From positions 5,194 to 15,469 of the forward strand of contig JAHDEQ010000015.1 of NCBI GenBank assembly GCA_020628755.1: a DNA stretch of 10,276 nucleotides, given 5' to 3'. The stretch is from Saprospiraceae bacterium (GTDB lineage: Bacteria > Bacteroidota > Bacteroidia > Chitinophagales > Saprospiraceae). The position numbers were made by a program, and so were the translations under genes. The notes under the pieces were generated by a model that saw only the letters and a list, made by a program, of their open reading frames with translations, was not told where the DNA came from and searched no databases. Every line of letters begins with the position of its first letter. Position 1 is the stretch's first letter. This document shows positions 1 to 6,622 of the stretch, piece after piece.

Positions 1-46
1 TGCTGGAAACTTAAAAAATAAATCCGTACATTTGTACTAGATGAAA

Positions 47-67
47 AGGTAAATTAATATTTTACCT
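47..67. repeat. Inverted repeat, 7-bp arms
   Basis: AGGTAAA at 47-53 is matched perfectly by TTTACCT at 61-67 around a 7-base A/T loop. It is short and A+T-rich and may be chance in such sequence. No T-tract marks it as a terminator. Confidence 0.35.
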
Positions 68-111
68 ATTTAAAATATATATAAGTAGAAAGAATAGCAG
101 GGAGAGCTTAG

Positions 112-146
112 AATTTGCGAAGCAAAAGAAACTGCTTTAGCAAATT
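112..146. repeat. Imperfect inverted repeat, about 13-bp arms
   Basis: AATTTGCGAAGCA (112-124) faces TGCTTTAGCAAATT (133-146). The arms pair except for one mismatch and one extra base, around an 8-base loop. Neither side has a T-tract long enough for a terminator. Its neighbours suggest a repeat-type intergenic palindrome. Confidence 0.45.
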
Positions 147-216
147 AGTATTAACTGTACACCACATTTTATATAAAAGATTTACCTTTTTTGAGTAAGT
201 CAAATATTTTTTGGAA

Positions 217-238
217 GAGCATTTTTAGCAAAATGCTC
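217..238. repeat. Perfect inverted repeat, 9-bp arms, 4-base loop
   Basis: GAGCATTTT (217-225), loop TAGC, AAAATGCTC (230-238) form a compact stable hairpin. The sequence after it on the + strand is not T-rich and on the - strand it runs into A's, so it does not read as an intrinsic terminator. Function unknown. Confidence 0.55.
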
Positions 239-327
239 GGTTATTAGATAAAAAATACGCCTTTTAACCTAAAGACATACTGTAATTATTGTCTGTTTTT
301 AGTTCTTTAAGCGTATAAGTTATTGAT

Positions 328-362
328 TTTCAATAGTGTTTTCTGCTAAAAAACTATTGAAA
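328..362. repeat. Long inverted repeat, 15-position arms with one mismatch
   Basis: TTTCAATAGT (328-337) pairs perfectly with ACTATTGAAA (353-362). After one G/A mismatch the stem continues with TTTT (339-342) against AAAA (348-351), closing on the loop CTGCT. Such extended symmetry is unlikely by chance. No coding sequence overlaps it. Confidence 0.55.
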
Positions 363-399
363 TTACATGGTGTTTGTGGCACAGTAGCTTTCCTTTTTT

Positions 400-417
400 T
401 GAAATCATTCGATTTCA
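400..417. repeat. Short perfect inverted repeat, 7-bp arms
   Basis: TGAAATC (400-406), loop ATTC, GATTTCA (411-417). It follows a run of seven T's (394-400). It could be a minor hairpin or chance. Confidence 0.35.
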
Positions 418-446
418 TGCTTCTCTTTTCTCAATATGAATGTACT

Positions 447-498
447 GCAGACTTTAGTCTGCGTTTGAGTTATTAACTTGACAGACTACATAGTCTGT
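447..498. repeat. Pair of REP-like palindromes upstream of holB
   Basis: Two related hairpins stand in tandem. GCAGACT-TT-AGTCTGC occupies 447-462, and ACAGACTA-CA-TAGTCTGT occupies 481-498, 18 bp apart. They share the core AGACT..AGTCT. A related palindrome, CGCAAACTTCAGTTTACG, occurs at 8413-8430 after the flippase-like gene and matches the first (with its 3' G) at 14 of 18 positions. Two small related palindromes close together resemble the REP-pair (REPIN) arrangement mobilised by RAYT transposases, but no such transposase is in this window. The second hairpin ends 21 bp before the holB start, so it will also lie in or near the holB leader. Confidence 0.55.
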
Positions 499-519
499 GA
501 TACAGTTTATAATTGAAAT

Positions 520-1635
520 ATGCAATTCAATAAAGTCATTGGTCAAACTCAGTTAAAAAAGGCATTTATACAACAAATAAATGCTGACCGTATGCCGCAT
601 GCCCAACTTTTTTTGGGGGCAAGTGGTTCGGGAAGTTTGGCTGTGGCTAGAGCTTTTGCACAGTATGTACTGTGTACCAATCGCCAAGCCAATGATGCTT
701 GTGGTCAGTGTAGGGCTTGCTCTAAAGCTGGAAAATTGGTACATCCTGATTTACACTTTTCATTTCCAACGGTTGGCTCAAAAGTGACCAGCGATACATT
801 CTTGCCTCAATGGCGCGAGACTTTGCTTTCTAATCCTTATATGAATTATAACCAATGGCTCAATGCTATTGGTGCAGAAAACAAACAAGGCAATATCAAC
901 AAGGACGAATGTGTCAACATCATCAAGAAGATGAGCCTCAAAGCATTTGAGAGTCCCTACAAGATTTTGATTATTTGGTTGCCCGAATTGCTTGGTAAAG
1001 AAGGCAATCGTTTGTTGAAATTGATTGAAGAACCACCAGAGAATACTTTATTTATTTTGGTGGCCGAAAATCAAGAATTGATTTTAAATACGATATTATC
1101 ACGTTGTCAATTGACCAAAATTCATCCATTAAACGATGATGAAATTGTAAATGGGCTGATGCAACAAGCCCAAGTAAGTTCGGATATGGCTCAAAAAGTT
1201 GCTCATTTGAGCAATGGAGACTTTGGAGAGGCACTTTCATTAAGTCAGCATCAAGAAAGTGAAAATGCAGAACTATTTCTTGATTGGATGCGTAAGTGTT
1301 ACATAGGGAAACCAAACGAATTGGTCGCATGGGTAGAAGCCTTTGCCAAACTAGGGCGGGAGCGACAAAAATACTTTTTGCGCTATGCTTTGCATTTTAT
1401 GCGGGAGTATATGCTTCTCAAACTCACAGGAAATGCCAATGTGCGTTTGCTTGATAAAGAGTTAGCTACTGCTCAAAACTTGACTAAGGTCATTGAGTTT
1501 AACCAAATTGAAACTATTACTTCGTTACTAAATGATGTGACGTATTATGTAGAAAGAAATGCCAATGCAAAAGTGCTTTTTCTGGATACTTCGATACGCT
1601 TAAATAAAATTTTGAAAAAGAAAGTTATTGTATAA
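520..1635 (+). CDS. holB: DNA polymerase III subunit delta-prime (clamp loader)
   Basis: A 371-residue clamp-loader subunit that, with delta and the DnaX proteins, opens the beta sliding clamp and loads it on DNA at the replication fork. The N-terminus (FNKVIGQTQLKKAF, PHAQLFLGASGSGSLA) is the AAA+ fold start. The P-loop (residues 33-39) is degenerate, with Ser where the ATP-binding Lys would be, as expected for a delta-prime that does not hydrolyse ATP. A four-cysteine zinc site is visible (C52, C61, C64, C67). The segment around LLKLIEEPPENTLFILV (165-181) and ILSRC (192-196) matches the conserved sensor and SRC (arginine finger) motifs. The ATG at 520 gives the usual family N-terminus. It is followed after 64 bp by the ricT-like gene on the same strand and is probably cotranscribed with it. 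Length is normal for the phylum. Confidence 0.93.
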   Translation: MQFNKVIGQTQLKKAFIQQINADRMPHAQLFLGASGSGSLAVARAFAQYVLCTNRQANDACGQCRACSKAGKLVHPDLHFSFPTVGSKVTSDTFLPQWRETLLSNPYMNYNQWLNAIGAENKQGNINKDECVNIIKKMSLKAFESPYKILIIWLPELLGKEGNRLLKLIEEPPENTLFILVAENQELILNTILSRCQLTKIHPLNDDEIVNGLMQQAQVSSDMAQKVAHLSNGDFGEALSLSQHQESENAELFLDWMRKCYIGKPNELVAWVEAFAKLGRERQKYFLRYALHFMREYMLLKLTGNANVRLLDKELATAQNLTKVIEFNQIETITSLLNDVTYYVERNANAKVLFLDTSIRLNKILKKKVIV

Positions 1636-1636
1636 C

Positions 1637-1669
1637 GTGCTCACGTAAATTACTTGAACACGTGAACAC
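1637..1669. repeat. Inverted repeat in the holB-ricT gap
   Basis: GTGCTCACGT (1637-1646) faces ACGTGAACAC (1660-1669) with one C/A mismatch and a 13-base loop, starting one base after the holB stop. No T-tract follows on the + strand (ACTCTAAAATAACC), so it is not a standard terminator. It could modulate expression between the two genes. Its right arm GTGAACACT recurs in the hairpin at 8454-8480. Confidence 0.45.
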
Positions 1670-1699
1670 TCTAAAATAACCCACTAACCGTAGAAGATT

Positions 1700-3166
1700 A
1701 TGGCATGTGCAAATTGTTCGACAGGAAAAGATGGTAAACCAGGTGGCTGCAAAAGCAATGGTGGTTGTGCCAGTGGTGGCTGCAACCGTTTGAATACCTA
1801 CGATTGGTTATCCAAATTAGATATACATGACTCCGACGAGTTTGATATAGTAGAGGTGAGTTTTAGTCAAGGATCTCGAAAAAGTTTTTATCACAATCCT
1901 AATCAAACCCGTACAGGTACGGGCGACCGAGTTGTGGTAGAATCAGAATCGGGTTACGATATTGGGCATATTTCCCTTTCGGGAGAACTCGTGCGTATGC
2001 AAATGCGTAAAAAGCGGGTCAAAGAGAATAATATTTTAAAAAATGTTATTCGTCGTGCTAATGAGCGTGATCTTGAACGCTTGAATGAGGCACGTAGTCT
2101 AGAAAAGCAAACAATGGTTAGGGCACGTGTGATTGCACGTACCCTCGGCTTGGAAATGAAAATTGGCGATGTCGAGTATCAAGCAGATAAGCGCAAAGCG
2201 ACTTTCTATTATACTGCCGACGGACGAGTAGATTTTAGAGAGTTGATTCGCCACTATGCAAAGGAGTTTAAAGTCAAAATTGAGATGCGTCAAATCGGCG
2301 CAAGACAAGAGTCAGCTCGTATTGGAGGTATTGGTTCGTGTGGTCGAGAATTGTGTTGCTCGACTTGGTTGTCAGATTTTAAGACGGTTTCGACAGCAGC
2401 AGCACGCTACCAAAATTTGGCGATTAATCAAGCCAAATTGTCGGGGCAGTGTGGACGCTTAAAATGCTGTCTCAATTATGAGTTGGATACTTATATTGAC
2501 GCATTAGACGAATTTCCGAAAAAAGCGGATAGACTTTATACCGAAGCAGGAATGGCGACTTTGGTGAAGACAGATATTTTTAAGCGCACCATGTATTATT
2601 GCTATATCCAAGAAAATGGAATACGTGGGAAGTTTTATCCACTTCATGTAACTAGAGTCAAAGATATTTTGGTATTGAATAAAAAAGGAGAAAAACCTGC
2701 CGAATTGATGGAATATGACCATAATGCGGTAGAAGAAGTTTTGGTAGATTTTGAGAGTGTAAATGATGTTATCGAATTGCCACCCGAAGAGCGTAAGCGA
2801 CGACGCAAAAAGCGTCGTGGGGGCAAAGGAAGAAAAGAGGATTACAGAAAAAGAGATTCTAAAACAGAATCAAAACCTTCTGATAAGACTTCTGATAAAT
2901 CTTCCAGAAATACTTCAAAAAGAAGTAGTTCTAAGTCAAATCGTTATAAGAAAAGTTCTTCAAAGAATAATGGTTCTTCTTCCAAATCCAATGGTTCACG
3001 GAAGTCTAATAACACGAATGGCAATGTGAAATCTGAAAAGCCACAACTTGAGAAGGCGGGAGTTAACAATAAGCCAGATTCTAAATCTTCTTCCAATAGT
3101 TCAAAAAGTAGAACTTCGAGTCGGCGAAAAAATAGACGCAACCGACCGCCGAAGAAAAAAGAATAA
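1700..3166 (+). CDS. ricT: PSP1-domain protein, RicT (YaaT)-like, with long basic C-terminal tail
   Basis: A 488-residue member of the PSP1/RicT family. In Bacillus, RicT acts with RicA and RicF in an iron-sulfur-binding complex that promotes RNase Y-dependent mRNA maturation; whether that role holds in Bacteroidota is not known to me. The family core is unmistakable: GSCGRELCCSTWL (212-224) and SGQCGRLKCCLNYE (248-261), giving cysteines 214, 219, 220, 251, 256 and 257. The first 28 residues add five more cysteines (3, 6, 17, 23, 28) among Gly-rich sequence, a possible second metal site. From about residue 363 the protein becomes a roughly 125-residue low-complexity tail rich in Ser, Lys, Arg and Asn, predicted disordered and likely nucleic-acid binding. 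The Bacillus protein is only about 275 residues. It follows holB, as yaaT does in Bacillus. The ATG at 1700 is chosen because it includes the Cys-rich N-terminus; the stop lies inside a terminator. Confidence 0.88.
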   Translation: MACANCSTGKDGKPGGCKSNGGCASGGCNRLNTYDWLSKLDIHDSDEFDIVEVSFSQGSRKSFYHNPNQTRTGTGDRVVVESESGYDIGHISLSGELVRMQMRKKRVKENNILKNVIRRANERDLERLNEARSLEKQTMVRARVIARTLGLEMKIGDVEYQADKRKATFYYTADGRVDFRELIRHYAKEFKVKIEMRQIGARQESARIGGIGSCGRELCCSTWLSDFKTVSTAAARYQNLAINQAKLSGQCGRLKCCLNYELDTYIDALDEFPKKADRLYTEAGMATLVKTDIFKRTMYYCYIQENGIRGKFYPLHVTRVKDILVLNKKGEKPAELMEYDHNAVEEVLVDFESVNDVIELPPEERKRRRKKRRGGKGRKEDYRKRDSKTESKPSDKTSDKSSRNTSKRSSSKSNRYKKSSSKNNGSSSKSNGSRKSNNTNGNVKSEKPQLEKAGVNNKPDSKSSSNSSKSRTSSRRKNRRNRPPKKKE

Positions 3167-3208
3167 AAAAAATCCTTCTTGAAACTTCAGGAAGGATTTT
3201 TTTTATTC
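3161..3208. terminator. Bidirectional intrinsic terminator
   Basis: A 48-bp dyad between two convergent genes. The 18-base outer arms (3161-3178 and 3191-3208) are exact reverse complements, with A8 on one side and T8 on the other. Inside, one T/G position and TGAA/TTCA extend the stem to a tiny AC loop. The U-tract is provided in both directions. The palindrome contains the TAA stop of the ricT-like gene and lies 17 bp beyond the stop of the SPFH gene read on the - strand, so it should end both transcripts. Confidence 0.88.
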
Positions 3209-3225
3209 TAGAATTTTGACAATTG

Positions 3226-4041
3226 TTAATTGCCTAAAATGAGTGGCAATCCTTGGTCGCCACTTCCTACCACAATCACCTTAGAGTTGGGCGAATTGGC
3301 CAATTCTAGAGTTGCTTCAATACCTTTATCCTGTAAGATTTTATCGGTCAAACTGGCATTCAGTATGCGGTTGGCATCAGCTTTGGCTTGTGCTTCAATG
3401 ACTTTACGTTCTGCTTCTTTGCGCTCTTTTGTAAGACGAAATTCATATTGCAAGGACTCTTGCTCTTCTTTCAATTTGAGTTGAATGGCTTCTTTGAGCG
3501 TTGGTGGCAAGGCCACCTCACGAATGAGTACAGCATCTAAAACAAGATATTTTTTGGCGACAGCCGCAGAGGTTTGTTGAAAAATTTCGTCTTGAATGGC
3601 TTCTCTTTTGGTAGAATACAATTCTTCGGGCAAGTATTTTCCAATAACCTCACGCGTAGCTGAGCGAATTTCGGGTTTGATGATGCGCTCAAGGTATTGC
3701 ACTCCAATTTCATCGTGGAGATAGCCAATTTTGGTGGGGTCGGGCTGGTAACGATACGATAATTCGACAATAATAGTCAAACCATTTTTGGAGAGGACTT
3801 CCATTTTTTCAAAAGCCTCATTGGTACGAACGTCATAAATAAATAGCGTATTCCAAGGTGCAATGACATGAAAACCTTGGTCAAAAATCTTGTCTTTATC
3901 CAAACCACCGCCAAATTTTCGGAAAATCACCCCTTTTTCACCAGCTTCGACGGTCTTGAAAATGCTATTGGACAGAGCCAAAAGGACAATAACACCAATA
4001 ACGACCATTGACCCAAATGAGATAAATTTGCTTTGATTCAT
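3226..4041 (-). CDS. Prohibitin-family (SPFH/Band 7) membrane protein
   Basis: A 271-residue prohibitin-like protein. One N-terminal membrane segment (about residues 9-27) is followed at once by the SPFH domain (VEAGEKGVIFRKFGGGL, about 31-47, to about residue 185). A charged helical or coiled-coil stretch follows, rich in KEEQES, TKERKEAERK and EAQAKADANR (about 190-226). The C-terminus GDQGLPLILGN is a familiar end for Bacteroidota prohibitins. Such proteins form large ring-shaped membrane assemblies; in mitochondria and bacteria they have been linked to membrane proteases such as FtsH, but no protease gene is nearby. It is a single gene, convergent with the ricT-like gene. No clear TAnnTTTG box was found upstream. 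The family call is firm; the specific role is unknown. Confidence 0.9.
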   Translation of the reverse strand: MNQSKFISFGSMVVIGVIVLLALSNSIFKTVEAGEKGVIFRKFGGGLDKDKIFDQGFHVIAPWNTLFIYDVRTNEAFEKMEVLSKNGLTIIVELSYRYQPDPTKIGYLHDEIGVQYLERIIKPEIRSATREVIGKYLPEELYSTKREAIQDEIFQQTSAAVAKKYLVLDAVLIREVALPPTLKEAIQLKLKEEQESLQYEFRLTKERKEAERKVIEAQAKADANRILNASLTDKILQDKGIEATLELANSPNSKVIVVGSGDQGLPLILGN

Positions 4042-4068
4042 AAGTATAAATATTTATTATTTTAATTT

Positions 4069-4099
4069 TACTTGCTTGCAGTTTTATTACAAGCAAGTA
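4069..4099. repeat. Perfect 10-bp inverted repeat upstream of the SPFH gene
   Basis: TACTTGCTTG (4069-4078) and CAAGCAAGTA (4090-4099) flank an 11-base loop, starting 28 bp upstream of the SPFH start codon. It lies where the leader or promoter of that gene should be. An operator, a leader hairpin or a repeat element are all possible; nothing in the sequence decides between them. Confidence 0.5.
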
Positions 4100-4177
4100 G
4101 TTTTACACATAATAACAATTTATTTGAAGAAAGGCTTTGCTTTTTATATGATTTTCTCGAAAAATTAGACAGAAGAT

Positions 4178-4208
4178 ATATATATGGTTGAAATATAATA
4201 TATATGGT
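4178..4208. repeat. Short A/T direct repeat, 20-bp period
   Basis: ATATATATGGT occurs at 4178-4188 and again at 4198-4208, in phase at 20 bp (about two helical turns). The rest of the 334-bp gap between the SPFH and HAD genes (4042-4375) is plain A+T-rich sequence, apart from the hairpin at 4069-4099 and the promoter box at 4321-4328. Such a repeat could be chance in this composition. Confidence 0.3.
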
Positions 4209-4320
4209 ACAATCCTTGTTTTACCTTTTCCCAAGGCTATGACAAGGCTTTTATGCTTACTTAGTGTTTGAATTACAATAATTAATATAAAAATTACTAG
4301 CCTTTTAGCTTGAAAAGTCG

Positions 4321-4328
4321 TACTTTTG
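4321..4328 (+). promoter_or_regulatory. Bacteroidota-type promoter -7 box for the HAD gene
   Basis: TACTTTTG matches the TAnnTTTG -7 consensus of the Bacteroidota primary sigma factor. Transcription would begin near 4334, leaving a leader of about 42 bases before the ATG at 4376. The -33 TTTG element is not clear at the standard spacing. The box lies downstream of the alternative TTG start at 4310, which argues that this longer start is wrong. Confidence 0.6.
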
Positions 4329-4375
4329 CAACTTGTTTTAATTTAAAATCGTCAAATCACAATCCTTTATATATT

Positions 4376-4804
4376 ATGGAACAAAATCACGAGCTTCAAT
4401 CATCTTTTAATGAAAAAGGAGAAGCATTAAGTCCCGTACTCTCGGATAGTGTCAAGAATTATATGATTGACATTGATGGTACTATTTGCGATGATATTCC
4501 AAATGAACAGCCCGAACGTATGGAGACGGCTATGGTTTATCCTGATGCTTTGCGAATGCTCAACAAATGGTATGAAGAAGGACACATCATTACTTTTTTT
4601 ACTTCTCGTACGGAGGAACATCGTGAAGTAACGGAGCGTTGGTTGGCCAAGCATGGATTTAAATATCACGGAATTCTTTTTGGAAAACCTCGTGGTGGCA
4701 ATTACCATTGGATTGATAACCACATTGTAAAAGCAACTCGATTTAAAGGTAAGTTTACCGATTTAGTCGTGAAGACTAAGGAAATTGAAGTTTTTAGGTC
4801 ATAA
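4376..4804 (+). CDS. Small HAD-superfamily phosphatase-like protein
   Basis: A 142-residue protein with the HAD catalytic pattern. Motif I is MIDIDGTI (nucleophile D32, acid D34), motif II is FFTSR (T76), and the motif III lysine is probably K104 in FGKPRGGNYHWIDNH. Motif IV has D114 followed by Asn rather than a second acid. It is too small for a large cap domain; the insert after motif I is short. Homologues in Bacteroidota are, as I recall, often labelled phosphoheptose isomerase, but nothing here resembles a SIS-fold isomerase such as GmhA, so that name is probably a propagated error. The substrate is unknown. The ATG at 4376 is preferred over an in-frame TTG at 4310 because the promoter box at 4321-4328 lies between them. 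It forms its own transcription unit and ends at a terminator hairpin. Confidence 0.8.
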   Translation: MEQNHELQSSFNEKGEALSPVLSDSVKNYMIDIDGTICDDIPNEQPERMETAMVYPDALRMLNKWYEEGHIITFFTSRTEEHREVTERWLAKHGFKYHGILFGKPRGGNYHWIDNHIVKATRFKGKFTDLVVKTKEIEVFRS

Positions 4805-4812
4805 AAAATAAC

Positions 4813-4844
4813 ATCGGCTCAATTTTTTGTAAAATTGAGCCGAT
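4813..4844. terminator. Terminator hairpin between convergent HAD and M3 peptidase genes
   Basis: Perfect 14-bp arms, ATCGGCTCAATTTT (4813-4826) and AAAATTGAGCCGAT (4831-4844), close on the loop TTGT. Read on the - strand the stem is followed by GTTATTTTTTATG, a fair T-tract for ending the peptidase transcript. On the + strand the following sequence (ACTTATGCTGTTTTG) is a weaker tract, so it is better for the peptidase gene but can serve both. Confidence 0.8.
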
Positions 4845-4868
4845 ACTTATGCTGTTTTGTTAGTTTTA

Positions 4869-6593
4869 CTAAGCCTCAAAAATCAATTTTTCCAATTCTT
4901 CCTTTAAGAACTGCCCTAGTTCTCTAACATATTCTCTCGAAAAATTAAACTCTATCCCCGCTGCTTCATATATCTCTGGAATAGACTTGGTATAACCTAA
5001 ACTCAATGCACGAACATAGTTAGCAACTGCTTGTTGAGGGTTGGACTTGTATTGTCTCCAAATAGCGATGGCTCCTAACTGAGCCATGCCATACTCGATA
5101 TAATAAAAAGGTACTTCAAAAATATGCAATTGGCGATGCCACATATATTGAAGTTCATTTTCGAGCCCTTCTTTGTTGACTACCGAAGAGCTAAATTCAT
5201 TAAATATGCGCATCCAGGTTTCAGTTCGCTCATGCGATGAATGCTCATGGTTGGTATATAACCAATGCTGAAATTTATCTATAGTGGCAACCCAGGGTAG
5301 GGTAGATAGTACTTTTTCGAGCTGCCATATTTTGGCTCGACGAAGGGCTTGCTCGTCTTCATAAAATTCGTTCCAATAATCGAGTGTGAGCAATTCCATT
5401 GTCATGGCAGCCAATTCAGCGACTTCGGAAGGTAAATTTTTGTCAGAGTTGAGCCTATAATCTTTGATGAGATAGGCATGCACGGCATGCCCTGTCTCGT
5501 GCATGATGGTACGCAAATCCTTGATAGAATTGGCAGCATTCATAAAAATAAAAGGCACACCACTCAGAGGCAAAGGCATATTATAACCTCCTGGGCGTTT
5601 CCCTTTTCTGGATTCTAGGTCAAGATGACCAATATCATTCATCAACTCCAAGACCTCGCCAAATATGGGATGGAGTAATTTGAGCGTTTGCACTGATTTT
5701 TGAACCAGCTCTTTAGTGTTTTTGAAAGGGCGATTTGGATGTTTACCATCCATATCGCAGTACATATCCCAAGGACGCAAGACCTCAACATCCATCATTT
5801 TTTTTCGCATTGCATTGAGTTCATTCACAATGGGAACAATTTCTTTGGCAATAGATTCGTGAAAATCTAAGCAATCTTGGATTTTGTAGTCAAAGCGTTC
5901 GAGCGCATGAAATTTGTAATCTCGAAAATTATCATAACCGACATTTTGAGCTACTTGGTGCCGCAATTGTAGCAAGTCATCGAATGTACTTTCAAGTTCG
6001 CTTGCATCTTGAGTCAAGCGAGCATTAATTTTTTTATAAATTTCTTCTCGCTCAGGTCGCTCTAAGGTTTCCATCATTGTTTGAGCCTGTTGGAGCGTGA
6101 GTTCTTTATCCTTGTGTTCAATGGTCATTTTTGAAAAAATACGACCATGATTTTTGGCTCGTGTTTTTATATCGGCAACCAAAGACACATTATCTTCTCG
6201 ATATAAATTGATAGAATTTTGGACACTTCTTAAAAAAATAGCATACTTTTTTTTAGAAAGTTTTTTTGTGAAAGCAGAAGAAAGTAGTTTTTGATTTAGA
6301 GCATCATTGTAGGGAGAAATACGAGGTGTGAGTTCTTGTACCGCATAATTGTAAGATTCGAGCGCCTTGTTGTCTTCATTGTCACAAGAAAATCGAATAT
6401 ATCGCCAACGAAATTCTTCGGCAACAACGTCGTTGAGTTCGCACCAATTGTCAATCCATGTTTCGAGTTCTTTTACCGAATTGATAGTGCGTTCTCGAAG
6501 TTCATAAAAATAAGGTTTGAGTTTAGACCAAACAGTAATTTTGAAGGATTGGGGAAGAAAAAGACGTTTTTTGACGATATGTTTAACCAGCAT
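4869..6593 (-). CDS. M3 family oligoendopeptidase (zinc metallopeptidase)
   Basis: A 574-residue PepF-like oligoendopeptidase, probably cytoplasmic, that cleaves short peptides during peptide turnover. The zinc motif IMHETGHAVH gives H365 and H369 as metal ligands and E366 as catalytic base, numbered from the chosen start. The third ligand is most likely E393 in PSEVAELAAMTMELL, 24 residues on as in thimet oligopeptidase-type enzymes. Near the C-terminus HIFEVPFYYIEYGMAQLGAIAIW (about 490-512) is the conserved substrate-site helix of the group. The N-terminal half is helical and typical. The ORF opens further upstream with GTG at 6623, but that codon overlaps a -7 promoter box (6623-6630), so the ATG at 6593 is chosen; this also gives a length normal for the family. 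No signal peptide is apparent. It is preceded on the same strand by the DUF5606 gene but has its own likely promoter. Confidence 0.9.
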   Translation of the reverse strand: MLVKHIVKKRLFLPQSFKITVWSKLKPYFYELRERTINSVKELETWIDNWCELNDVVAEEFRWRYIRFSCDNEDNKALESYNYAVQELTPRISPYNDALNQKLLSSAFTKKLSKKKYAIFLRSVQNSINLYREDNVSLVADIKTRAKNHGRIFSKMTIEHKDKELTLQQAQTMMETLERPEREEIYKKINARLTQDASELESTFDDLLQLRHQVAQNVGYDNFRDYKFHALERFDYKIQDCLDFHESIAKEIVPIVNELNAMRKKMMDVEVLRPWDMYCDMDGKHPNRPFKNTKELVQKSVQTLKLLHPIFGEVLELMNDIGHLDLESRKGKRPGGYNMPLPLSGVPFIFMNAANSIKDLRTIMHETGHAVHAYLIKDYRLNSDKNLPSEVAELAAMTMELLTLDYWNEFYEDEQALRRAKIWQLEKVLSTLPWVATIDKFQHWLYTNHEHSSHERTETWMRIFNEFSSSVVNKEGLENELQYMWHRQLHIFEVPFYYIEYGMAQLGAIAIWRQYKSNPQQAVANYVRALSLGYTKSIPEIYEAAGIEFNFSREYVRELGQFLKEELEKLIFEA

Positions 6594-6622
6594 ACAATAC
6601 AATTTTCGGTTTACAAACAGCA

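Larger units (their letters stand above)
1..519. other. Gene-free intergenic region rich in small hairpins
   Basis: No open reading frame with recognisable protein character and no tRNA or rRNA fold is visible here. The stretch is strongly A+T-rich and holds at least seven separate inverted repeats, the clearest of which are listed individually. A perfect TAnnTTTG box (TACATTTG) lies at 27-34, but without a convincing TTTG partner 19 bp upstream and almost 490 bp from the next gene, so it is not called as the holB promoter. The upstream gene lies outside the window. Confidence 0.7.

Noticed and set aside
478..506. TTGACA-17 bp-TACAGT, resembling an E. coli sigma-70 promoter before holB
   Set aside because: Bacteroidota use a TTTG/TAnnTTTG promoter. 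The match arises from the palindrome at 481-498, so it is probably coincidental.
508..515. TATAATTG, near match to a -7 box just before holB
   Set aside because: It ends 4 bases before the ATG at 520, which would leave no leader; the position does not fit.
2830..3150. Repetitive Ser/Lys-coding DNA considered as a tandem repeat or frameshift artefact
   Set aside because: The frame stays open to a stop placed in a clean terminator and the units are irregular. It reads as a genuine low-complexity tail.
4154..4167. TCTCGAAAAATTA shared by the SPFH-HAD gap and the M3 peptidase coding region near 4935
   Set aside because: Thirteen A+T-rich bases, with one copy in codons; best explained by chance.
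4310..4375. TTG start giving the HAD protein 22 more residues
   Set aside because: The promoter box at 4321-4328 lies inside the extension, and the added sequence has no family character.
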